Positions 17,686 through 26,631 of a stretch of DNA of 64,000 bases are shown piece after piece (position 1 is the stretch's first letter; every line of letters begins with the position of its first letter). Origin of the DNA: Planctomycetia bacterium (GTDB lineage: Bacteria > Planctomycetota > Planctomycetia > Gemmatales > HRBIN36); assembly GCA_016795155.1 (NCBI GenBank), contig JAEUIE010000016.1:1-64000 (forward strand), in the 5' to 3' direction. The notes beneath the pieces were generated by a model. That model saw only the letters and a program-made list of their open reading frames with translations, made no database searches and was not told the DNA's origin. The translations under genes and the position numbers were made by a program.

Positions 17686-18519
17686 ATGAATCCTGCCTGC
17701 CGTGAACGTTACCAGCGCGCCGTTGATGCAGCACATGATGCCGGCAAGCTGGCACTCCAGTACTTCGATAACCATGTTACGGTGGAATGGAAGGAGAATG
17801 ATACGCCGGTGACCGTAGCGGATCGTAAAGCTGAGGAACTTATCCGTTCGCGTGTGCTGGGTTTGTTTCCACAAGATGGTTTTCTGGGTGAGGAATCTGG
17901 CAAGGTTGCAGGCAGTTCAGGATTTCACTGGATCATTGACCCCATCGATGGCACGCGCAGCTTTGTGCGTGGAATTCCACTCTGGGGAACGTTGATTGGT
18001 CTGGAGTATCAGGGGGAACCGGTTGCAGGGGTATGTTTTCTTCCTGCTTTTGGAAAAGAAGGACAAACATTCCATGCGCTCAAGGGTCATGGTGCCTATC
18101 GAGACAGCACGCGAATATGCGTTTCCCAAGTGGATGCCATGAAAGACAGCCAGGTCTTTTATTCAAGTTTGAGTTGGTTCATGGCCAGCGAGATGAAGGA
18201 TGCATTTCTGGATATCGTGGGCCAATCACAGCGACAGCGCGGGTTCGGCGATTTCTACGGCTTCATGCTTGTCGCTCAGGGTTCGGGCGAGATGATGATT
18301 GAATATGGCGTCAGTCCATGGGACGTAGCTGCCCTGTTACCCATCGTGGAAGAGGCGGGTGGGATGTTCACAGATTGGGATGGCAACCGTACCATCTATC
18401 GTCCAGATATTCTTGCCAGCAATGGTGTGTTGCACCAAGCTACTCTGCAGCAGATGAAGGCGAAGCGATCCAGTCAGTTCCAGCCAGCAGATATCAAGCA
18501 TCGGCAACATATTACTTGA
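17686..18519 (+). CDS. hisN: Inositol-monophosphatase-family phosphatase, probably histidinol-phosphatase
   Basis: A 277-residue Mg-dependent phosphatase. Metal-binding motifs in order are DRKAEELIR, GEESG (Glu ligand), the core WIIDPIDGTRSFVRGIP (DPIDGT) and SPWDVAALLPIVEEAGG near the C-terminus. The FVRGIPLWGTLIGL stretch and SPWDVAAL resemble the HisN branch, which removes phosphate from histidinol phosphate. Inositol monophosphatase or another sugar phosphatase cannot be excluded. No other his genes are adjacent. ATG at 17686, just after crcB. Confidence 0.82.
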   Translation: MNPACRERYQRAVDAAHDAGKLALQYFDNHVTVEWKENDTPVTVADRKAEELIRSRVLGLFPQDGFLGEESGKVAGSSGFHWIIDPIDGTRSFVRGIPLWGTLIGLEYQGEPVAGVCFLPAFGKEGQTFHALKGHGAYRDSTRICVSQVDAMKDSQVFYSSLSWFMASEMKDAFLDIVGQSQRQRGFGDFYGFMLVAQGSGEMMIEYGVSPWDVAALLPIVEEAGGMFTDWDGNRTIYRPDILASNGVLHQATLQQMKAKRSSQFQPADIKHRQHIT

Positions 18520-18527
18520 GATTAGCA

Positions 18528-19787
18528 TCAGCTAACTGATTGGTAAACCTGCCTGACAATTTCCAGCTTATCTGCCCAGCGGTGATGTGTTTCGATTTTA
18601 GTCTGCCCTTGCTGGCCAAGTTTTTCTCGAAGAGATTGACTGTTTAGCAACTGTTGAATTGCATCAGTTAGTGCATGAACATCGCCACATGGTGTAAGTA
18701 ATCCATCCTGTTCATGCTGTATTACTTCAGCTATTCCTCCCGCTCGATACCCTACGCATGGGATGGCATTGGCCCAGGCTTCCAGCAGCACCAGGCCAAA
18801 AGAATCAGAGCGGCTGGGCAACGCGAAGACGTCCAAAGCTGCATAGAAATCAGGCTTCGCTTCTTCGGGAAGTACATCGAGTATGCGAACATGCTGCTTG
18901 ATAGCTTGAGGCAGTGTTTTCCAGACTCGGCGGAAATTAGGCATGGCTGGTCCAGCCAGTATCAGTGTGAATGGCACTTTTCGCTCATAGAGCAGACATG
19001 CCGCACGAAGCAGATCGACACTTCCTTTCTCCTCACTGAGGTTAGCCAGATGCCCAATACGCAATAAGCCAGCCGGTAATTGCCAGCGATGATCGGCACG
19101 TTCTCGGTTGCTTTGAGTACACTCAGCAGGATCGACCCCCAGCCCCTGAAGAATAATCCTGGATGAATCGATTCCTAATGAAGCAACAGCCTTCTGCTCC
19201 AATTGCGTTTGAACAAAGATGCGATCTGCCTGTTGAAGCAGATAACTCAATGGCGGGCTGAGATAGGATTGTCGAGTCGGATTGTTCTCCTGGGTAGTAT
19301 CTCCCAGATGCAGAAAAGGAGTCAGAAGAAACGGGATATTCAATCGCCTGGCCCAGTAGAGTCCACAATAGAGCGGAAAGGTATATGGGAAGGCACTGGC
19401 ATGTATGAGCTTCACTCTTTCCCGCGAAGAACTAGCCTTACTCCATAAAGAGGGCAAAGTAGGGCTGGCAGGCAATGTCATTCCTTGTACCCAAGGATGA
19501 GGCAACATCGAGAAGGATTTAAGAAATACCTTTCGACCAGGAAAAGTTCTCACCGCATGACGATGGATCTTGACATTGCCAGAGCGGATTGTCCCGGCGG
19601 GCAATTTTTGAGCATTGGGTCGCCAGAATGCTTCCAGTGCAAGAGCATTCGAAGTGTGAACATGGACAGGTTTGCCCTGTTGCGCGATATAGTGGGACAA
19701 CCTGGCAAAATAACTTTCTGCTCCACCCAAGGCGGGTGGAAATCGCTGGATTACATGGATAATGGGTAGTGATGTCATCCCTGACAT
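18528..19787 (-). CDS. Glycosyltransferase family 4
   Basis: A 419-residue GT-B glycosyltransferase. The N-terminal acceptor domain begins IIHVIQRFPPALGGAESYFARL with the glycine loop typical of GT4. The C-terminal donor domain has RIGHLANLSEEKGSVDLL and the family signature SRSDSFGLVLLEAWANAIPCVGYRAGGIAEV, where the E-x7-E type pair binds the nucleotide sugar. It probably transfers a hexose to a surface glycan or lipid; substrate unknown. It starts 9 bases after the stop of the upstream exported protein, as the last gene of the aroA operon. Confidence 0.88.
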   Translation of the reverse strand: MSGMTSLPIIHVIQRFPPALGGAESYFARLSHYIAQQGKPVHVHTSNALALEAFWRPNAQKLPAGTIRSGNVKIHRHAVRTFPGRKVFLKSFSMLPHPWVQGMTLPASPTLPSLWSKASSSRERVKLIHASAFPYTFPLYCGLYWARRLNIPFLLTPFLHLGDTTQENNPTRQSYLSPPLSYLLQQADRIFVQTQLEQKAVASLGIDSSRIILQGLGVDPAECTQSNRERADHRWQLPAGLLRIGHLANLSEEKGSVDLLRAACLLYERKVPFTLILAGPAMPNFRRVWKTLPQAIKQHVRILDVLPEEAKPDFYAALDVFALPSRSDSFGLVLLEAWANAIPCVGYRAGGIAEVIQHEQDGLLTPCGDVHALTDAIQQLLNSQSLREKLGQQGQTKIETHHRWADKLEIVRQVYQSVS

Positions 19788-19796
19788 GGAGGGATT

Positions 19797-21704
19797 TTAC
19801 CCTGCCTTGCCTTCCTCATTGATGGCTTTCTCGACGAAGTCGCGAGCTTTACGATCAAAGTCGATGAGTGCCTTTCGCGTTCGATCGATGAGGCCCAACT
19901 TTTCCTGAACTTCTTCGCCGTTTCCCAGTGCTTCGCGGGCGGCATTGAGCGTGGCGATGTGTTTCAAGTCGCCTTTGATCATGATAAGCACCGTGAGGTA
20001 GTCGCCCCGCTTTTCCAGATCGTCGAGGTATTGCTCAGCTTTGCCGATTTCTTTTTCGATTTCTTCCCAGGTCAGCGCTTTGGTTTTGCTGGACCAGACG
20101 GTCAGGGCAAAGGTACGGGCATCCTTGTGATCTTTATCGTTGTATTGTGTTTTCCAGATGCGCTCGATGGCTTTGATGCGTTCCATCACTTTTGGTTGAT
20201 TGCGGTTCTTCAAATAGCTCTTCTTGTAATTATCGAGTGCAAGGTCGAAGTCGTATTCGGCATCAGCCTGCTTGGCGAGTTTGAGAAACTTACGATCTTC
20301 TGTAGGGTTGCGCTCAAGAGCAACTTGTTCATCCATCTGTGCAACTGAATCGGTAAGAACTTTGACTCCACTTTCAGCATTGTCAACAAACCTCTTGGCT
20401 TCCTTGTTGTCCTGTGCTGCCTTGCGAACGCGTTCCAGTTCTGTCTTCAACTCATCTACACTTTCCTTTAACCCTTTGGATAGTTTCTCGAGATTGTCAA
20501 CAGCCTGTTTTTCGCTTCCTTTCCTCATGACATCAATGTACATCAGCTTATAGTCGACTTCGTAATTATCCTTCATCACGGTAAACTTCTTCAACCAGCG
20601 TTCGTACTCGAATTTCGTATCATCCAGAATCGCGGCATCGCGATTACCACTGATCTTGATGACCACCGGCTGATCATCCAGCAAAGGCACTGGCGCATCA
20701 GTTTTGCCTACACCTGCAATCTGTACACGCACGAAGGCGACATGATAAATCGGATCTTTCGATGAAATACGACCCTGTGTATCGGTGGTTCCCAGCGGTT
20801 CCGATGCTGAATTCTCATAGCCACCTGGAAAATGGCTGACACTGTAGCCGCCGATGGGATTATTGTCCTGATCAAGCACTCGCAACTGGAGTGGCACGAC
20901 ACGCGTTCCTAGTTTAATGGCACGGAAGGTGACCGTTTGCCTGTCTTTCGCAAGTGGATTGCTCAAACGGCTGAATAGCCTGGCAGTCACCAGGCCTTTG
21001 ACAGCATCCACATTGGTGATATAGGCCAGTGTTTCCGGTAGGCGGGTTGCAGTATAGCCATTGGCGCTGCGGCGAACCTGCACCAGTGCCATGACTTCAC
21101 CCTGCACCATGCGAATGGTTTCAGGTACACCCAAGCCTGCCGCTTGCATCTGGATGCGAAGTGTCTGATTGTTGACTTCCATGACTTCGCCTACATGGCC
21201 AAAATCCTGTGCAACCTGCATTGCAGCCAGTCGGGTAATCCAGTGGCGATCTGTGGTCCTTGATTTCCGCAGAGTACTTACTGTCGCAGTCTCGCCATCT
21301 ACTTGTCGGCTTTGTACTTCGTACTCACCATCCAGGTAATAAAGTCTTACCAGGTGTAATTTGTTGGGATGTATCTGTTTGGACAGATTATCCAGGTCGC
21401 CCCAGCCCCGTTCGATAACTGACTGCATCATTTGTCTGGCAGGGTCAGTATTAGCTTCGCCACCTTCACGATAAATCAATGTGCTGACCTTGGTTGTCCG
21501 GCCCAGATCTCGCTGCAGGCTGTCACCCAGGTCGCGGGCAAACTGTTCCACATATACATTGGTTAAAAGAGGGTGTGGCTCGGCATGGATGACCAGCAGT
21601 AACTGGTAAGGCTCCTTAAGCCATTCGGTATTGTAGTTTTCCGGTGCTTGTGCCTGCAGAAGGGTGGTGGTGCAAAATAAACTGATCAAAGCAAGTCGTA
21701 ACAT
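19797..21704 (-). CDS. Exported protein of unknown function with coiled coil
   Basis: A 635-residue protein, no family recognised. The ATG at 21704 gives a clear signal peptide (MLRLALISLFCTTTLLQAQ, cleavage near residue 19); a GTG three codons upstream is the alternative. The first half is mostly strand-like and includes a short carboxypeptidase-like segment (QLRVLDQDNNPIGGYSV). The second half, about residues 360-635, is highly charged and helical (KELKESVDELKTELERV type heptads), a likely coiled coil. It lies 22 bases after aroA and 9 before the glycosyltransferase, so all three are probably co-transcribed. A periplasmic structural role is possible but unproven. Confidence 0.75.
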   Translation of the reverse strand: MLRLALISLFCTTTLLQAQAPENYNTEWLKEPYQLLLVIHAEPHPLLTNVYVEQFARDLGDSLQRDLGRTTKVSTLIYREGGEANTDPARQMMQSVIERGWGDLDNLSKQIHPNKLHLVRLYYLDGEYEVQSRQVDGETATVSTLRKSRTTDRHWITRLAAMQVAQDFGHVGEVMEVNNQTLRIQMQAAGLGVPETIRMVQGEVMALVQVRRSANGYTATRLPETLAYITNVDAVKGLVTARLFSRLSNPLAKDRQTVTFRAIKLGTRVVPLQLRVLDQDNNPIGGYSVSHFPGGYENSASEPLGTTDTQGRISSKDPIYHVAFVRVQIAGVGKTDAPVPLLDDQPVVIKISGNRDAAILDDTKFEYERWLKKFTVMKDNYEVDYKLMYIDVMRKGSEKQAVDNLEKLSKGLKESVDELKTELERVRKAAQDNKEAKRFVDNAESGVKVLTDSVAQMDEQVALERNPTEDRKFLKLAKQADAEYDFDLALDNYKKSYLKNRNQPKVMERIKAIERIWKTQYNDKDHKDARTFALTVWSSKTKALTWEEIEKEIGKAEQYLDDLEKRGDYLTVLIMIKGDLKHIATLNAAREALGNGEEVQEKLGLIDRTRKALIDFDRKARDFVEKAINEEGKAG

Positions 21705-21735
21705 GAGGATCACCCATCCGATGAATCGTATCCGT

Positions 21736-23022
21736 TTATTGTCGCAGATTTTCCAGGTCTTGCCAGTACCTGGGATAAGTCTTGGCAGTACATCCTGGAT
21801 TTCTTACCTGCACACCCGGAATACGTAAACCGATCAAAGCCAGGCTCATAGCCATGCGATGATCGTTGTAAGTATCAAATACTGCACCATGCAGCGGACG
21901 GGGATGAATGGTAAGACCATCGGGATGTTCATCGACGATAGCTCCAGTTTTACGAAGTTCACTAGCCAGTGCAGCCAGGCGATCAGTTTCCTTGTGACGG
22001 ATATGAGCCACATTGCGAATAGTTGTTGTCCCTTGGGCGAATAATGCAACCACTGCCAAGGTCATCACGGTATCACTGATGGCATTCATGTCGATATCAA
22101 TGCCAGTCAACGGAGTACCTTGAACTGTGTTTTGATCGGGAAGAGTGCAACCCATACGTTTCAGAACATGACGAAAAGCTGCATCTCCCTGCATGCTGTC
22201 TGCAAGTCCAGGTACAGTCACTCGGCCACCTGTGATGGCTGCTGCTGCCCAGAAATAGCTTGCGCTGGAGGCATCGGGTTCGATGGCATAAGTCCTGGCA
22301 GTGTATCGCTGAAGTTTAATCCGGTAACTCAGATCTGGATCATGCATCTCTTCGACATCGACACCCCACTGCTTCATCATTTGAATGGTCAGTTGAACAT
22401 ACGGCTGTGAGACCAAGGCGCCCGGTACATGAATGATCGTTTCCTTGTGTGCATAGCAGGATGCCATGAGCAGTGCGCTGAGAAACTGACTGCTGATGTC
22501 GCTCCGAATGCTGACGACCCCACCATGCAATCCTGCAGCATTGAGTTGAAGTGGTGGACAATCAGGCCGTAACTCGGTGGAGATGTTCACGTGTAGGGCA
22601 CGCAGGGCTTCGAGTAAGTCGCCAATGGGACGTTGCCTCATTCGTTCGACGCCATCGAGACGATATGAGCCGTTACCCAGAGAAAGCATGGCAGTGAGAA
22701 ATCTGATAGTGGTCCCACTGTTGCCACAGAAAAAGTCCGCATGGGGTTTCCATTGTGAAACTGGAGCGCAAGGAACGGTAATTCGATCACTTTCCCAGTC
22801 AGTATGAACAGCAATACCCAAACGCTGAAGTGATTCGACCATCACTTCCGTATCTTCAGACCGTAGTGCATTTTCCAGTTGAGAATAAGAAGGGCCCTTT
22901 ATTGCTGGCTGTGCAAGAGCAGCCAGGATTAAAGCCCTGTTGGTGATGCTTTTAGATCCCGGAACCTGAACTGTACAAACCGGCGGCTTGGATAATGGTG
23001 TAACTGCATACAGATCGTTCAT
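21736..23022 (-). CDS. aroA: 3-phosphoshikimate 1-carboxyvinyltransferase (EPSP synthase)
   Basis: A 428-residue enzyme of the shikimate pathway that joins phosphoenolpyruvate to shikimate 3-phosphate. Motifs are PGSKSITNRALILAALA at the N-terminus (Lys and Ser ligands), FFCGNSGTTIRFLTAML (LFLGNAGT equivalent), ISSQFLSALLMA, HKETDRLAALASEL and YNDHRMAMSLALIGL (catalytic Asp/His/Arg block). Length is normal. It heads a minus operon and is divergent from the BlaI-type gene, whose promoter lies in the 146-base gap. Confidence 0.97.
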   Translation of the reverse strand: MNDLYAVTPLSKPPVCTVQVPGSKSITNRALILAALAQPAIKGPSYSQLENALRSEDTEVMVESLQRLGIAVHTDWESDRITVPCAPVSQWKPHADFFCGNSGTTIRFLTAMLSLGNGSYRLDGVERMRQRPIGDLLEALRALHVNISTELRPDCPPLQLNAAGLHGGVVSIRSDISSQFLSALLMASCYAHKETIIHVPGALVSQPYVQLTIQMMKQWGVDVEEMHDPDLSYRIKLQRYTARTYAIEPDASSASYFWAAAAITGGRVTVPGLADSMQGDAAFRHVLKRMGCTLPDQNTVQGTPLTGIDIDMNAISDTVMTLAVVALFAQGTTTIRNVAHIRHKETDRLAALASELRKTGAIVDEHPDGLTIHPRPLHGAVFDTYNDHRMAMSLALIGLRIPGVQVRNPGCTAKTYPRYWQDLENLRQ

Positions 23023-23066
23023 TTTTCACCTGTATCTCATCTTCGGAAAAGTTGCGGAATTTTCCA

Positions 23067-23096
23067 TTGACATGCACTAGACAATGCGTCTATACT
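23067..23096 (+). promoter_or_regulatory. Sigma-70-type promoter of the blaI-M56 operon
   Basis: A consensus -35 TTGACA (23067-23072) and a near-consensus -10 TATACT (23091-23096) are separated by 18 bases. Transcription would start near 23103. Operator 1 lies in the spacer and touches the -10. Operator 2 spans the start point. Confidence 0.8.
23078..23092. promoter_or_regulatory. BlaI-type operator 1
   Basis: TAGACAATGCGTCTA is a palindrome (TAGAC-N5-GTCTA) lying between -35 and -10. A BlaI dimer bound here would block RNA polymerase. It shares its half-site with operator 2, centred 25 bases downstream. Confidence 0.8.
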
Positions 23097-23102
23097 CTGT
23101 TA

Positions 23103-23117
23103 TAGACAATATGTCTA
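23103..23117. promoter_or_regulatory. BlaI-type operator 2
   Basis: TAGACAATATGTCTA, a palindrome with six-base arms TAGACA/TGTCTA, lies at the predicted transcription start, about 50 bases before the repressor gene. The two operators share nine of their first ten bases (TAGACAAT), so they are very likely bound by the same protein. Confidence 0.8.
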
Positions 23118-23168
23118 ACGACTCGTGTATCTGGCTCGTTTGAGCCTGTGTCTGCAGGAAGAAGAGTC

Positions 23169-23555
23169 ATGAGATATCCTGATGTCACGGATGCGGAATT
23201 GAGCATTCTCGAAGTGCTGTGGAGCCAGCAAAGTGCTACTTTGCGTCAATTGGCAGAAACAGTCTATTCTGAAAAGCCATTGGCTGGTGCACAGGCGACG
23301 GTTGCCAAGTTGCTCGAAAGACTGGAAGCGAAGCAATGCATCTCGCGTAAGCGTGGCGACGGACCTCAACAGTTCTATGCTCTGGTAGATCGCGATTCCC
23401 TGATTGGCTGGCGCTTGCAGACAGTTGCCAATCAGCTCTGTGAAGGATCGTTATCACCTTTGCTAACCAATCTCGTCAAAGCTGGAAAACTAAGTGCTCG
23501 CGAAAGAAAAGAATTGTCGAATCTACTGGCCCAGGTAACTCAACAGAAACCATAA
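23169..23555 (+). CDS. BlaI/MecI-family transcriptional repressor
   Basis: A 128-residue winged-helix repressor. It reads DVTDAELSILEVLWSQQSAT at the start, then AQATVAKLLERLEAKQCISRKRG (recognition helix and wing), as in BlaI/MecI. The C-terminal half forms the dimerisation helices. BlaI proteins are inactivated by proteolysis triggered by a membrane M56 peptidase, and such a gene follows 27 bases downstream. The two operators upstream indicate autorepression. The ATG at 23169 follows GGAAGAAGAG. The regulated response is unknown; no beta-lactamase is present. Confidence 0.93.
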   Translation: MRYPDVTDAELSILEVLWSQQSATLRQLAETVYSEKPLAGAQATVAKLLERLEAKQCISRKRGDGPQQFYALVDRDSLIGWRLQTVANQLCEGSLSPLLTNLVKAGKLSARERKELSNLLAQVTQQKP

Positions 23556-23582
23556 GGCCAACAGGCAAAAGGGAGTCCGTGT

Positions 23583-25889
23583 ATGACTATCCTGTTTGAA
23601 TGGCTCATCAGCAATGCCATCACAGCCTCGCTGCTTGCTCTGTTGGCTATGGTGATCACGAAATGCTTCCCGCGACGACCCGCACTCAGTCATGCCTGTT
23701 GGCTACTGGTGCTTATCAAGCTGCTCACTCCGCCCGTGTATCATGTTTCATTGAGTGCTCCACAACAAGTCACATCGTCAAATATTCTGAAAGCACCTGT
23801 TCTGACAGAATCGGCTATACCTCCCACATCAACCCCTGCACCATCTGCTGATACTTCCACAGCGTTGCCTGCATACTGGTTTGAGTTTGATGATACGGCT
23901 ATGACTCAGGAAGATAGTGCATTGGAAATGGCATATTCTGACCAGTTGCCAGCCATCACGGAACCGTTGCCTGTTGTCGCCACCATCGACAAGACGGTAG
24001 AAATACAGCCTATAAGAGAAAACCAAACGCAATATCTGGGCTTAACGCAATGGTGGAATGAACATGGTGAAAGAGCCTTGTTCTGGACTCAGATCGTGGT
24101 GCTGGCCGTATCTGCATTACTATTGATACTCACGATGGTCCGCGTCATACGCTTCGAAAATCTGTTACAACTGGCCACCCCTGCCCCTGATGCAATACAG
24201 CAGATGGCACGACACATGGCATCACTATGGGGAATAAAAGCCAACCCAAGAGTTGTTATGGTATCGGGAAAAGTAGGGCCATTGCTGTGGCAACGCTGGC
24301 AGCAGCCTTTGATTGTTTTGCCTCGTGGTCTGGTAGAAGCAATGTCAGAAAGCGAGTTGAAAACAGTTCTCGCTCATGAATTAAACCATTATCGTCGTGG
24401 CGATCATCTCTGGCGTTATCTGGAGTTGGTTGCTGTGACACTCTACTGGTGGCTTCCAACAGTCTGGTGGGTCAGTCGACGATTGCGCCAGTCTGAAGAA
24501 GAATGTTGCGACGCAGGAGTGGTGGCAACGTTACCCGACGGGGTTACGAATTATGCCAGTGCTCTCGTGCGCAGTTTATCCTTTGTGACTGAACCTGCCA
24601 GTCCTTGTCCCGCCCTCAGCAGCGGACTGGGGCCAGTCACATTACTGAAACGGAGACTTCACATGTTACATGCTAATGTTGAGCGCAAAGTAGGAATACG
24701 AGGCTGGTTTTTCCTGATGGCAGTTGCAGTGGTTGCACTGCCTTGGGGAATCAGCTGGGCTGATGATGATGATCCCCCACCGCTGCCCCGAAGAGAGGCA
24801 AGAAGACCAGAGGCTCGTCAGGATGACCGGGCAGAGCGGAAAGACCCGGTGAGAGTAACTCGCCCGGCTGATCCCGCTGCTGCAGCTATTCCTCCATTTG
24901 CTCCCGGGACACCAGGTTTGCCCACCATGCCTGCACCAGTGCAAGCACCGGCACGCGCTGGCGTGGCACATGCCGCACCAGCTGCACCTTCCATGCCAGG
25001 CTTTCCCGGACAAGGTGGATTCGGGATGAATGAAGATATGCGAGCCGGGCTGGAAACAGCTGTCAAGCAGGCAGAACTCGACCTGAAAGTCCGACGCATT
25101 AAGGTAAAACAGACTGAGAATGCAGTCAGACAGCGGGAAGCCGATCTTGAACATGCTAGAAGAATGCAGGAAAAGGGAACCATTTCATCAACTGAAGTGC
25201 GAGAGAAACAGAATCAGCTGGATAACGCTAAGATTGAACTAGAACTGGCCTTGGTAGAAGTGGAACGTGGCGAACTCTCGCTGGAAGTAGCCAGACAGCG
25301 CAGCAGAACCCTGTCTCGCCAGCCTCAACCATTTGGTGGTCCTTTTGGAGGAGTAACCGCCCCTGTGCCGCCGGGAAGAGAAATCCCTTCCAGTGACGAT
25401 ATGCCACCAACACCTCGAGGTAGAGGTATTGGCGGAGCAGCTGGTGGTTTAGGTGGTTCGTTACCACCTGCACCTGGTGGAGCAATTGCTGGTGGATTAC
25501 GAGGATTCGGGTCGCTGGGTAGTAGAGGCTCGGGTTCACCTGATGCATTTTTCCGCAATTTTGATCGACATAATACGGGCAAAATCCGTCGCGAAGATGT
25601 GCCTGACTGGATGCGAGAGCGTTTCTTTGAAGTGACTGATACCAATAAAGATGGTATTGTAGATCAGGAAGAATTTTCCGCTAATTACAACAAACTCTGG
25701 GAACAAGGCAATCGCACTGGTGGTCCAGGTGGTGGAAGAGTCACAGCTCGCAATAACATTTCCGATGGTGCGGGCCGGCGCGGAGCAGATCGTGATCCTC
25801 GCGATGACCGTATTGAGCAACTGGAACGAGAATTGCGTGAAATGCGCAAGGCACTGGAAAATATGAAGAAGCCTGACGGTACCCGCTAA
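23583..25889 (+). CDS. M56 (BlaR1-like) membrane metallopeptidase with C-terminal coiled coil and EF-hands
   Basis: A 768-residue protein. The N-terminal M56 module (about 1-395) has two helices near 5-50, one near 160-185 and one after the active site near 372-392. The zinc motif is HELNH (His265, Glu266, His269), with a downstream SEEECCDAG supplying the usual third ligand. BlaR1's penicillin-binding sensor domain is absent. Instead there is a Pro/Ala-rich linker, a coiled coil (about 485-575), a Gly/Pro-rich stretch, two EF-hand loops (DRHNTGKIRRED about 660-671; DTNKDGIVDQEE about 686-697) and a short coiled coil at the end. It is encoded with the BlaI repressor and probably transmits an extracytoplasmic signal to it. 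Calcium as the signal is inference. Confidence 0.9.
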   Translation: MTILFEWLISNAITASLLALLAMVITKCFPRRPALSHACWLLVLIKLLTPPVYHVSLSAPQQVTSSNILKAPVLTESAIPPTSTPAPSADTSTALPAYWFEFDDTAMTQEDSALEMAYSDQLPAITEPLPVVATIDKTVEIQPIRENQTQYLGLTQWWNEHGERALFWTQIVVLAVSALLLILTMVRVIRFENLLQLATPAPDAIQQMARHMASLWGIKANPRVVMVSGKVGPLLWQRWQQPLIVLPRGLVEAMSESELKTVLAHELNHYRRGDHLWRYLELVAVTLYWWLPTVWWVSRRLRQSEEECCDAGVVATLPDGVTNYASALVRSLSFVTEPASPCPALSSGLGPVTLLKRRLHMLHANVERKVGIRGWFFLMAVAVVALPWGISWADDDDPPPLPRREARRPEARQDDRAERKDPVRVTRPADPAAAAIPPFAPGTPGLPTMPAPVQAPARAGVAHAAPAAPSMPGFPGQGGFGMNEDMRAGLETAVKQAELDLKVRRIKVKQTENAVRQREADLEHARRMQEKGTISSTEVREKQNQLDNAKIELELALVEVERGELSLEVARQRSRTLSRQPQPFGGPFGGVTAPVPPGREIPSSDDMPPTPRGRGIGGAAGGLGGSLPPAPGGAIAGGLRGFGSLGSRGSGSPDAFFRNFDRHNTGKIRREDVPDWMRERFFEVTDTNKDGIVDQEEFSANYNKLWEQGNRTGGPGGGRVTARNNISDGAGRRGADRDPRDDRIEQLERELREMRKALENMKKPDGTR

Positions 25890-25910
25890 GCGTGAGACTA
25901 TTTCCATTCA

Positions 25911-25938
25911 ATGATCAGTGCGATTTTGCACTGATCAT
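25911..25938 (+). terminator. Hairpin after the M56 gene
   Basis: ATGATCAGTGC and GCACTGATCAT form a perfect 11-bp stem around GATTTT, 22 bases after the stop codon. The following ATTTGC is a weak U-tract, so termination may be partial. Confidence 0.65.
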
Positions 25939-26048
25939 ATTTGCATTGGAGACACGTAACAATGACAGGTGATAGTCACTCGACAATAGTTTGTTGCAAA
26001 TCAGTTGATTCAATGGTCTAATCAGCATTCATCCTCAGGAGAATCAAC

Positions 26049-26567
26049 ATGGATCAGAACAAAAATGAAGCGTCTAGTGCTATCATTGGCCACGAGCCTT
26101 ACGAATTTACTCCAGCACAGAATGAAGTGATCGGTGAGTTAGGGAATTCCCTGAAATGGGTTTCCATCCCTATCTTTGCACTAGGTGCATTTTGCCTGAT
26201 GAATTTTATCTTTTTCCTGATGCTGGCATTCAAGACAGGTAACCTGACCAACTGGCACAGCTTCGCTGTCGGCCTGCTTCTGATCATGCAGTTTCTGTTC
26301 TTCCTGTTGATGGCTCGATGGACAACTACAGCATCACTAGGCTTTCATGCCATTACACAAACCAAAGGCAAGGATATCAGCTTTCTGATGATTGCTCTCA
26401 ACAATCTGCGTGCGATGTTCAGCGTGCTGGCATTTTGTGTGAAAGCGTTTCTGATCATCAGCATCATCTCGCTGATAATGAATCTGATTCATTACTACAA
26501 TTCAGAGCCTCTCGTTAAGCCAACACCGGCAGCAACCAGCCCCACCCCATCCAATCAAGCTAAGTAA
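26049..26567 (+). CDS. Small polytopic membrane protein, unknown function
   Basis: A 172-residue protein with a soluble N-terminus of about 35 residues and four hydrophobic segments (about 36-58, 75-95, 110-125, 130-152). A Pro/Thr/Ser-rich C-terminal tail follows. The ATG is preceded by AGGAGAATCAAC. No family recognised. It lies 160 bases after the M56 gene with a hairpin between and its own terminator after it, so it is probably independently transcribed. A role with the BlaI-M56 pair is only a positional suggestion. Confidence 0.65.
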   Translation: MDQNKNEASSAIIGHEPYEFTPAQNEVIGELGNSLKWVSIPIFALGAFCLMNFIFFLMLAFKTGNLTNWHSFAVGLLLIMQFLFFLLMARWTTTASLGFHAITQTKGKDISFLMIALNNLRAMFSVLAFCVKAFLIISIISLIMNLIHYYNSEPLVKPTPAATSPTPSNQAK

Positions 26568-26571
26568 TCAA

Positions 26572-26608
26572 AAACCCTCTTGTCTCATTCAACAGGACAA
26601 GAGGGTTT
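26572..26608. terminator. Bidirectional intrinsic terminator
   Basis: AAACCCTCTTGTC and GACAAGAGGGTTT form a perfect 13-bp stem with an 11-base loop, then ATTTC on the plus strand. On the minus strand the preceding AAAA gives a T-run, so it can also end the convergent Fae-like gene (stop at 26632). Confidence 0.9.
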
Positions 26609-26631
26609 ATTTCATTCAGAAAACCAGACAG

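Noticed and set aside
23169-25889. Beta-lactam resistance regulation by the BlaI-M56 pair
   Set aside because: There is no beta-lactamase or penicillin-binding sensor domain, so a resistance role is not supported.
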